Positions 1 through 5,689 of a stretch of 8,680 bases of DNA are shown piece after piece. Location of the stretch: contig JAGQHH010000529.1 in the NCBI GenBank assembly GCA_020431945.1, positions 1-8,680 of the forward strand, given 5' to 3'. Source of the DNA: Cyanobacteria bacterium HKST-UBA02. Lineage in GTDB: Bacteria > Cyanobacteriota > Vampirovibrionia > Obscuribacterales > Obscuribacteraceae. Every line of letters begins with the position of its first letter. The stretch's first letter is position 1. Below the pieces are notes generated by a model. That model was not told the origin of the DNA. It saw only the letters and a program-made list of their open reading frames with translations, and made no database searches. A program made the position numbers and the translations under genes.

Positions 1-350
1 GTACCGGTACCACCACCCATACCGGCGGCGATGAAGACCATGTCGGAGCCCTGTAGAGCAGCGGCGATTTCCTCGCGGCTCTCTTCAGCGGCTTTGGTTC
101 CGACCTGGGGATTGCCACCGGCACCCAGACCTCTGGTCAACTTGGCGCCAATCTGCAGGCGGTTTTTCGCCGCAGAGAGCTCCAGGGCTTGCGCATCGGT
201 ATTGCAGGCCCAGAACTCCACGCCATTGAGTCCGGCGGCAATCATGCGATTGACTGCATTTGATCCGGCGCCGCCGACACCGACTACCTTGATGTTAGCT
301 TTAAGCTCAAACTCTCTTGCCTTATCGGCTTTCTCCGCTTGCTCCGGCAC
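1..350 (-). CDS. ftsZ: Cell division protein FtsZ, N-terminal part (C-terminus beyond left edge)
   Basis: Tubulin-like GTPase that polymerises into the cytoplasmic Z-ring and recruits the division machinery. About 116 codons are present. Read on the minus strand they give [20 protein letters not shown] (first nucleotide-binding loop), [31 protein letters not shown] and, at the very edge, AGMGGGTGT, the tubulin/FtsZ signature that contacts GTP phosphates. All motifs are intact. There is no in-frame ATG near the N-terminus. I chose the GTG at 350-348 because AGAGGAAG lies upstream of it (GAGG 8 bases away). A GTG at 386-384 would add 12 residues (start [11 protein letters not shown]) but has no Shine-Dalgarno; an in-frame TAG at 410-408 sets the upper limit. 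The sequence resembles cyanobacterial FtsZ most, from memory. No ftsA or ftsQ lies immediately upstream; two TPR genes do. The identification is very secure; the exact start is not. Confidence 0.96.
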   Translation of the reverse strand, partial: MPEQAEKADKAREFELKANIKVVGVGGAGSNAVNRMIAAGLNGVEFWACNTDAQALELSAAKNRLQIGAKLTRGLGAGGNPQVGTKAAEESREEIAAALQGSDMVFIAAGMGGGTG

Positions 351-355
351 AGCTT

Positions 356-363
356 CTTCCTCT
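356..363 (-). promoter_or_regulatory. Possible ribosome binding site for ftsZ
   Basis: Minus-strand AGAGGAAG with GAGG 8 bases before the GTG at 350. It is the only Shine-Dalgarno-like sequence near either possible GTG start, so it favours the shorter FtsZ. It could instead be just Glu codons if the GTG at 386 is used. Confidence 0.4.
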
Positions 364-386
364 ATAAATGTTCGTTCTCGTTCCAC

Positions 387-624
387 AGGCGGACAAAATG
401 CCAGTTGCTACGCAGTAGGGAAACGCGCCCTCTGAACTGGTGGATATGTCCTGATTCCGGTAAATGGTAGGGCCTTAGTCCCTCATTTGCAAGGTGGAAG
501 GATACTTATCATAGTTAAGCTTTTCAAAACAGCAAGCCACTTCGAAAGGGTTGCCAGGAGATTCGATCGGACAGAACTTACTACCCCAAAATTACCCCTT
601 GCGCATATGCTTTGTAAATTAACC
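387..624. other. Intergenic spacer between TPR gene and ftsZ
   Basis: This AT-richer stretch holds the candidate ftsZ promoter (508-535). I see no convincing small gene on the minus strand and no tRNA. No GC-rich hairpin followed by a T-run appears after the TPR stop at 625, so read-through from the TPR pair into ftsZ cannot be excluded. The plus-strand reading frame across 487-765 has no family resemblance and overlaps the TPR gene. Confidence 0.5.
508..535 (-). promoter_or_regulatory. Candidate sigma-70-type promoter for ftsZ
   Basis: On the minus strand TTGCTG (535-530) is followed after 16 bases by TATGAT (513-508). The -10 element matches TATAAT at five of six positions; the -35 element is weak (three of six). 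Transcription would begin near position 500, leaving a leader of roughly 150 bases before the GTG at 350. The promoter would let ftsZ be transcribed independently of the TPR genes. This is inferred from consensus only. Confidence 0.35.
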
Positions 625-1470
625 TTATTTGCTTTTGGCAGCTGCCGCTCGAATCTTGTCGAGGGTCTTTTGATAAGCCTTGTTATCAGGACTTATTTTC
701 ACAGCCTTCTCAGCAAGGGCTACAGCCTCGTCGAATTCATGCTTGGAAGCTTTGATGCTGGCTAGAAGCCTGAGGGCATCAGCATTCTTCGGATCGATTT
801 TGACACAGCGGCCCAGATACTTTGCCGCGTCTTCCACCTCGCCTTTGGCGACACTTGCCGAAGACAGGTAATAGAGCGCATTGGCATCGTTGGGATCGAG
901 CTCGATTGCTTTCTTCTCTTCGAAGATCTGGGAGTCGAAATCGCCCTTCAATCCGAGAACAGCCCCCAGCTCCCGATGCGCCTCGCTGCTGTTGGCATTC
1001 AGCTTGATAGACTGACGATAGGCGTCGACGGCCTGATCGAGCTTGTCCTGACGCATATAGACCTGGCCCAGCTTGAAGTGGATGTCGGCGTTATTAGGAT
1101 CGCAGGCAATGGCCTGCTGCAGTGATTTCACAGCACCTTTGAAGTCTTGCTTGCGAATCAGAGCCCGGGCGATGCCTACATGAGGATCCGACTTGCTGGG
1201 AGCCAGCTTGGAAGCTTCGGTAAATTGCTCGATAGCTTCGTCGAGCTTGCCTTTCACGAGATAGACCTGGCCCAGCTTGAGCCTGGTGGCCGGATTGCTT
1301 GGATTCATACCGATTGCGGCTTTATATCTGATGATAGCCCGATCGATATCTTCGTCATCAGTTGCCCTGGGGGCAGGCTTTTTGTCCGGAGCAGCCTGGC
1401 AGACCGTGACCTGTCCGGCTGCACCAAAAGCGAGGGACAGAGCCAGTACAGTCATCAAGCGGTGGTTCAT
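625..1470 (-). CDS. Secreted TPR-repeat protein (281 aa)
   Basis: Tetratricopeptide-repeat scaffold protein, probably exported. Residues 1-26 form a signal peptide: short basic start (MNHR), hydrophobic core LMTVLALSLAFGAAG and a likely cleavage after CQA (26). Cys24 is not in a proper lipobox (VTVC), so signal peptidase I is more likely than a lipoprotein route. After a short charged linker, about six and a half 34-residue TPR units run from about 40 to 263, with the usual pattern of small residues and a terminal Pro (for example LGQVYLVKGKLDEAIEQF, LGQVYMRQDKLDQAVDAY, ELDPNDANALYYL). The C-terminus is Lys/Ala-rich. TPRs bind proteins; the partner cannot be read from sequence. The ATG has a good ribosome site (GAGGT, 7-base spacing) overlapping the stop of the upstream TPR gene, so the two are almost certainly co-transcribed and translationally coupled. 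Confidence 0.93.
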   Translation of the reverse strand: MNHRLMTVLALSLAFGAAGQVTVCQAAPDKKPAPRATDDEDIDRAIIRYKAAIGMNPSNPATRLKLGQVYLVKGKLDEAIEQFTEASKLAPSKSDPHVGIARALIRKQDFKGAVKSLQQAIACDPNNADIHFKLGQVYMRQDKLDQAVDAYRQSIKLNANSSEAHRELGAVLGLKGDFDSQIFEEKKAIELDPNDANALYYLSSASVAKGEVEDAAKYLGRCVKIDPKNADALRLLASIKASKHEFDEAVALAEKAVKISPDNKAYQKTLDKIRAAAAKSK

Positions 1471-1475
1471 TTTCT

Positions 1476-2387
1476 TTACCTCGTGATCGTCGAATTAGCT
1501 AATAGTTTAGCCAGGGCTGCCTTGGTCATAGGATCATCAGGCTTCATCTGGACAGCCTTTTTATATGCTTCGACAGCAAGGGGCTTATTGTCGAGCTTTT
1601 CGTAAGCATCGGCAAGAGCCAACCAGGCAAAGTGACAGGATTTGTCGACTTCCAGTGCTTTCTTCAAAACGCCCACGGCCAGACGATCTTTGTCCATACC
1701 CATGAGGGCCCGGGCGAGTCCGACATAAGATGAAGGATTAGATGGTTTTATACTTGCCGCTCTGCGGAAACAAGCAGCGGCAAGCTGGAACTCATTTTTT
1801 CGGAGATAACAGTAGCCCAGGTCGTAGCAGGCGGTCTCGCTCACCGGATTGTGTTTGATGATGATGCGGAGCTCGTTGATGGCGAGATCGATAAAACCGA
1901 TCCGATCCAGACAGATGGCGTAATTGCCCCGGACGACATCATCTTCCGGACGCAGCTCCAGAACCTGCTTGAGCTGGCCGCCGGCCTCGTCGAAATTTCC
2001 CTTTTTCATCAACAGGCAGGCGATCTCGCAACGAGTATCGGCATTGAGAGTGGGATTCTTCTGATTCAGGACCAGGGATTGAAAGAGCTCGGCCATTGCC
2101 TGGTCGTCCCGACCGGTCCTGGCATAAGCCCGGCCCAGGCGCAGCCTCACCTGCCAGTCTTCGGGCTTGAGGTCGCTGGCCTGCTGATAAACCGTTGCAG
2201 CTGCGTGAAAAGCACCTTTTTCGAAGAGACTGTCGCCCTGATCCACCAGTCGGCGCCACTCCTGCCCATCACCGAAGGCATATGCACCGGACAGGCAGGA
2301 AGGCGAGAGGATCAGGCAAAAAGCATAGAAGAAGGCGGGTAAAATCGCCATCCCAAGCAGTTTTCCATCTCTCACCAGCAGCTTCAC
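1476..2387 (-). CDS. Secreted TPR-repeat protein (303 aa), first gene of pair
   Basis: TPR scaffold protein, probably exported. The N-terminal segment has basic residues (K2, R6, K9), a hydrophobic stretch from about 10 to 32 and an AYA|FGDG signal-peptidase site after residue 37. About seven TPR units follow from residue 44 to 284, for example LGRAYARTGRDDQAMAELF, DLGYCYLRKNEFQLAAACF and ADAYEKLDNKPLAVEAYKKA. Cysteines are fairly frequent (for example 120, 124, 159, 187, 193, 206, 251). The start is GTG at 2387; an ATG at codon 13 (2351) is possible but would remove all the basic residues of the signal peptide. A TATAAT box lies just 6 bases before the GTG, so the message may be leaderless, and I see no Shine-Dalgarno. 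Residues 212-282 resemble residues 88-157 of the next gene, which suggests related genes. The partner is unknown. Confidence 0.92.
   Translation of the reverse strand: MKLLVRDGKLLGMAILPAFFYAFCLILSPSCLSGAYAFGDGQEWRRLVDQGDSLFEKGAFHAAATVYQQASDLKPEDWQVRLRLGRAYARTGRDDQAMAELFQSLVLNQKNPTLNADTRCEIACLLMKKGNFDEAGGQLKQVLELRPEDDVVRGNYAICLDRIGFIDLAINELRIIIKHNPVSETACYDLGYCYLRKNEFQLAAACFRRAASIKPSNPSSYVGLARALMGMDKDRLAVGVLKKALEVDKSCHFAWLALADAYEKLDNKPLAVEAYKKAVQMKPDDPMTKAALAKLLANSTITR
1478..1482 (-). promoter_or_regulatory. Ribosome binding site overlapping upstream stop codon
   Basis: Minus-strand GAGGT, 7 bases before the ATG at 1470. Its final T is the first base of the TAA stop codon (1478-1476) of the upstream TPR gene. 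This arrangement is typical of translational coupling and fixes the start of the downstream gene. Confidence 0.75.
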
Positions 2388-2393
2388 GTCTAC

Positions 2394-2399
2394 ATTATA
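2394..2399 (-). promoter_or_regulatory. Perfect -10 box (TATAAT) before TPR gene
   Basis: Minus-strand TATAAT ends 6 bases before the GTG start at 2387. If active, transcription would begin at or next to the start codon, giving a leaderless message. No good TTGACA-like element lies 16-18 bases upstream and there is no extended TG, so the call rests on the -10 element alone. Confidence 0.35.
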
Positions 2400-2459
2400 A
2401 GGAAGCCGCCGCCAATAATCCTGGTATCAGATGTGAACCTACTAATCCGCTAGAATAAA

Positions 2460-2501
2460 ATGAAACTGACCCAGGTAACCTCCGGACAAGTCTTGGCATG
2501 A
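2460..2501 (+). CDS. Possible 13-codon leader peptide overlapping the DUF445 start
   Basis: ATG at 2460 opens MKLTQVTSGQVLA and ends in TGA at 2499-2501. That stop overlaps the ATG of the DUF445 gene (2498) in an ATGA arrangement. Such overlaps can couple translation, which would help because the DUF445 gene lacks a clear ribosome site. The small frame also lacks a Shine-Dalgarno, and a TAGAAT sequence at 2451-2456 could be a -10 element that would place the transcript start near or inside it. Chance is quite possible at this length. Confidence 0.2.
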   Translation: MKLTQVTSGQVLA

Positions 2502-3784
2502 GCCTCGGATTCGACTTTCACAGCCTCTTCGCCTCGCCCGAGGCGCTGGTAATCAAGGTATTTCTGCCGCCGATCCTCTACGGAGCGCACGGTTTTGCAG
2601 CCACCTGGTTTGCTGTGAAAATGCTCTTCCGCCCTTACAAAGCCTGGTTCATCCCTTACACGAGGATCCAGATCCCTTTTACACCAGGAATCTTCCCCAA
2701 GCGTCAGGCTAAGCTCAGCCAGGCCGTTGCCTCCACCATCACCGACACGTTGCTGACGCCCAAGGACATCAAACAACGTGCTGACGAGCTGGTCACCGAA
2801 GAGAATATCTATAACGCCATCAATCTCTTTTTCGATTCGGTCCTCCTCAAAGAGTTTCGCGATGCAGCCAAGCTCCACCGCCTGGCCGCGGACCTGGCGG
2901 CATTCAGCCCCACTCTCCTGCAGCACTTCGTGAGAAGCCTGATCGATTCCCTGGAGTCCGGTAAGGACAGCCGTATTCCGGCGATAACCGAGAAGATTTT
3001 CGATCAGATCGTGATGAGCACCAGGATCAATCTGGACCAGGCCACCGAGCTTTCATCCAGGATTATCGAAAACTTCCTCACCCCGGAGAAAATCCGAAAC
3101 GCCCTGATCTCCCTTCTCAGCCCCCAGAATATCGGGGCTCTCGAAGAGTCGATCAATGTGCACGCCGGTGGGCCGTACCGCCTCCTCGCCAGGCTCATCG
3201 GCGTCAAAAGGGTTTGCTACGAGTGGCGTAATTTCCTGGAGAAAGAGCCGGACGAAGCACACAAGATCATCTCGGATCTCATCGCCCGTTTCGGAATCAA
3301 GCACCAGCTCGCCATTCAGATCGCCAATTTCGACTTGCGTGCCATGCCCCTGGAGAATATCAACCGGCTGAAGCAGAATGTCATCACCTTTGTCGAGGAC
3401 TTCGTGGTCGAGCACAAGGAAGATATCATCGAAGCCTGCAAGAAGTTCGAGAACGAGGCGATGGTGACTGTTCAGTCCGCCATCGTCAGGTTCAACCCGG
3501 ACAGCGTCCCCCCGGATCTTCTCGAGAAGACAAAGCGGAACCTCGCTTCATTCACCTATTCTTACCTCAAGCGCGAGCTCGGGCAGCTCCTCGAACAGGC
3601 CATACCGAAGCTCGGCGTGCATGGTCTGATCGTCAGCAAGATCGACCTCTTCACGCCAATGCAGCTCGAATACCTGGTCAAGCGTATATGCAAGAACGAG
3701 CTCAAAGCCCTGGAGTATTTCGGCGGAGTAATCGGTGCAGTGATGGGAATCATTCAGATCCTGATCAACGCCATCACGTTCTAG
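2498..3784 (+). CDS. DUF445 (YheB/YjiN-type) membrane protein
   Basis: Member of the DUF445 family, known from Bacillus YheB and relatives; the molecular function is not established. The family's conserved N-terminal block is clear: a hydrophobic stretch (about 15-40) running into AVKMLFRPYKAWFI (39-52), then PFTPGIFPKRQAKLS (60-74). The middle 300 residues are helical and charged, with a second family-like block at FLTPEKIRNAL (193-203). The C-terminus has the typical closing hydrophobic segment after Glu-rich helix, ALEYFGGVIGAVMGIIQ (404-420). Both ends therefore look membrane-associated, with a long helical domain between. Length (428) is in the family's usual range. The start at 2498 keeps the full N-terminal hydrophobic segment; the ribosome site is weak. 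It is transcribed away from the TPR pair and lies upstream of the kinase on the same strand, about 175 bases apart. Confidence 0.88.
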   Translation: MSLGFDFHSLFASPEALVIKVFLPPILYGAHGFAATWFAVKMLFRPYKAWFIPYTRIQIPFTPGIFPKRQAKLSQAVASTITDTLLTPKDIKQRADELVTEENIYNAINLFFDSVLLKEFRDAAKLHRLAADLAAFSPTLLQHFVRSLIDSLESGKDSRIPAITEKIFDQIVMSTRINLDQATELSSRIIENFLTPEKIRNALISLLSPQNIGALEESINVHAGGPYRLLARLIGVKRVCYEWRNFLEKEPDEAHKIISDLIARFGIKHQLAIQIANFDLRAMPLENINRLKQNVITFVEDFVVEHKEDIIEACKKFENEAMVTVQSAIVRFNPDSVPPDLLEKTKRNLASFTYSYLKRELGQLLEQAIPKLGVHGLIVSKIDLFTPMQLEYLVKRICKNELKALEYFGGVIGAVMGIIQILINAITF

Positions 3785-3960
3785 CACGATCCGGTCGCAC
3801 CATCAGCGACACCACTTGCTTGCCCCGCAGGTCCCGAATCAGGCAACTCCTGACCCCCTCGCGGGATTACAGTCAAAAAATACCGGGAACATTCATCTGT
3901 GTCGGCAGAGAAAGAGAAGTCAAGAGGAACCATCGGACACAGCGAGCCTGTTCGAGCCTG
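3785..3960 (+). other. Spacer between DUF445 gene and kinase gene
   Basis: It contains a small inverted repeat, TCAGG-CAACT-CCTGA (3839-3853), flanked by TCCCG/CGGGA (3832-3836 and 3861-3865), with no T-run after it. It also has a strong Shine-Dalgarno-like AAGAGGAA at 3922-3929 that is not followed by an ATG, GTG or TTG at a useful distance. The kinase frame stays open through this spacer back into the DUF445 gene. Confidence 0.4.
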
Positions 3961-5685
3961 ATGCTCAGCAAAGAAACACTAAAATATCTGTCGCTCCGGA
4001 TCGATCGCGCCCTGGCGCGAGGAAGCCGGGCAGGCCAGCCTGTCGCCCCACTCTGCTACCGGGTGAGGGTACCTAAAGACAAGCTCGATCTGCTGGTGGG
4101 GACTTTTCTCAAGGATCGTTATTTTGTCCTTTCTATTCTGGGAAAGGGCGGCATGAGCCTCGTTTATCGGGCCAAAGACATGCAAACCGGCAAAATAGTG
4201 GCTCTCAAGGCTCTCAGGACTCAGGGCATGGGGGACGAGGTCCTGGTGAAACGTTTCCGCCTGGAGGCTGAGGTGCTACACCGGCTCAATCATCCCCGGA
4301 TCGTGAGCGTGCATGATTATGGAACCAGCAAGCACGGCCAGCCTTTTTTCGTGATGGATTACCTGATCGGAGTCAGCCTCAATCAGGTGCTCAAGCTCGA
4401 AGGAGCGCTCAAGCCAGAACGCTTTCAAGACATCTTCGTCCAGGTCGCAGCAGCAATAGCCCATGCCCACAAGCATGGAGCCATCCACCGTGATATCAAG
4501 CCCGGCAATATCATGCTGGTTGAGATGGGAGACACCAGGGACTATGTGAAAATCGTCGACTTCGGCATCGCCAAACTCGCCGAAGACGCAGCCAAGCTCA
4601 CAAGGATGGGCGAGGTCTGGGGGAGTCCGATATATATGAGCCCGGAGCAGGGCATGGGCACCACGATTGATGCCCGCACCGATATTTATTCCCTGGGAGT
4701 GGTGATGTACGAGAGCCTCACAGGAGAGGTCCCATTTCTCGGCCGCAACTATGTCGAAACGATGACCATGCAAATCTCGGAGCCTCCGGCCCCCTTCTCC
4801 GATGTCTGCCCCGAGCTCAAGATCCCGGCAGCTCTCGAGATGATCGTCTTCCGAGCTCTGCAGAAGTCGCCGGATGAGCGCTATCAGTCAATGAACGAGA
4901 TGAAATCGGATCTGGAGAGAGCTCTCAATACCGCCGCCGCCTCCGACCGTCCGGAGAGTACCGGCTCCAGACCGGTCTGGGGATTCATGAAAAAGAAGGT
5001 GGAAGAGATCCAGATTGCAGCACCGCCCGACACCATTCTCGAACCGACCCCGCCCGAAGAGGAAATGAGTCCGGAAGCAGTCCCGGATGCGGAAGTCACC
5101 TATGAAGACGAGATTACCAGACACCTTATCCGGGGGGTCTCGGATCCGGAAATCGTCTCGGCAAGTACGCCCATGGAGCCCCATGGTTTAGTGGAGGCGC
5201 CCGAGCGCAACTCTCCCAGGCTCGAAAGCCTGATCAAGAAAACTTCCACCATGGCGCCGGAGCCCCGCCAGCCGCAACCGCAGGAAAGCCCGGAAGGACA
5301 AGGGCAAGCTCCCGCGCCCGCATCCTCACCAGAATCCGCACGCCGGCCGGGCAAACGAAATTCCGGTAAAACCACCTCATCCGGAATGAAGCGAAACACA
5401 GGCAGCAGGACGGCAGCCCGGAGTACCGGAAGCCGTGCCACTACCAGAGGCAACACCGGCAGCAGGATGTCAGCCAGAAGCGGTACCGGAAGCCATCTGC
5501 GCACCGGTCGGGAGCCGGCAAGCAAGGGAGCTCTGGCAGCCAAGATCCTGATTGCCATTGCCGCCGCCGGTATCGTATATGGTGTAGCCGTCAGTCCCGA
5601 TATGCGCCGGGTCCTCATCGACTTCATCTATAAGACCGACTGGGGCGAAAAACCCCAGACAGGCGAGAATCAGCCCGAGCTCTGA
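3961..5685 (+). CDS. Membrane-anchored Hanks-type Ser/Thr protein kinase (574 aa)
   Basis: Protein kinase that transfers phosphate from ATP to Ser/Thr of target proteins, with its catalytic domain in the cytoplasm. Numbering from the ATG at 3961: the kinase domain spans about 53-322, with the glycine loop LGKGGMSLVY (60-69), ATP-binding Lys83 (VALK), helix-C Glu at 102 or 104, catalytic HRD (176-178, an RD kinase), DFG (200-202), MSPEQ (226-230) and DIYSLGVVMYE (241-251). All catalytic residues are present. Residues 323-520 are Pro/Glu-rich, then basic and Ser/Thr/Arg-rich with four (N/S/G)TGS(R/H) repeats. One membrane segment follows (about 523-544), leaving only about 30 residues outside, so there is no extracellular sensor domain such as PASTA. 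The start is uncertain: the frame is open back to 3688 inside the DUF445 gene, the ATG at 3961 has only a weak ribosome site, and a GTG at 4063 is possible. It ends 4 bases from the convergent neighbour. Confidence 0.93.
   Translation: MLSKETLKYLSLRIDRALARGSRAGQPVAPLCYRVRVPKDKLDLLVGTFLKDRYFVLSILGKGGMSLVYRAKDMQTGKIVALKALRTQGMGDEVLVKRFRLEAEVLHRLNHPRIVSVHDYGTSKHGQPFFVMDYLIGVSLNQVLKLEGALKPERFQDIFVQVAAAIAHAHKHGAIHRDIKPGNIMLVEMGDTRDYVKIVDFGIAKLAEDAAKLTRMGEVWGSPIYMSPEQGMGTTIDARTDIYSLGVVMYESLTGEVPFLGRNYVETMTMQISEPPAPFSDVCPELKIPAALEMIVFRALQKSPDERYQSMNEMKSDLERALNTAAASDRPESTGSRPVWGFMKKKVEEIQIAAPPDTILEPTPPEEEMSPEAVPDAEVTYEDEITRHLIRGVSDPEIVSASTPMEPHGLVEAPERNSPRLESLIKKTSTMAPEPRQPQPQESPEGQGQAPAPASSPESARRPGKRNSGKTTSSGMKRNTGSRTAARSTGSRATTRGNTGSRMSARSGTGSHLRTGREPASKGALAAKILIAIAAAGIVYGVAVSPDMRRVLIDFIYKTDWGEKPQTGENQPEL
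5395..5493 (+). repeat. Four-copy TGSR repeat encoding the kinase linker
   Basis: (N/S/G)TGS(R/H) recurs every nine to ten residues at 479, 489, 499 and 509 (ATG 3961 numbering). The copies are encoded by related DNA such as acaggcagcagg, accggaagccgt, accggcagcagg and accggaagccat. Between copies the residues are Ala/Arg/Ser/Thr. The run sits just before the membrane segment, giving a basic juxtamembrane stretch rich in possible phosphorylation sites. Confidence 0.7.
5640..5658. terminator. Hairpin at convergent gene ends, possible terminator
   Basis: CTGGGG (5640-5645), loop CGAAAAA, CCCCAG (5653-5658): a perfect 6-base-pair stem. It lies in the last codons of the kinase gene and 32 bases past the minus-strand stop at 5690, so it is better placed to end the minus-strand gene. 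There is no T-run on either strand, so intrinsic termination would be weak. Confidence 0.3.
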
Positions 5686-5689
5686 ATTT

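Noticed and set aside
1387..1470. Lipoprotein signal at Cys24 of the 281-aa TPR protein
   Set aside because: The residue before Cys is Val, which does not fit the lipobox; an ordinary signal peptidase I site lies two residues later.
3832..3865. Inverted repeats TCAGG/CCTGA and TCCCG/CGGGA after the DUF445 gene as a terminator
   Set aside because: The stem is short, the outer arms are poorly aligned and no T-run follows.
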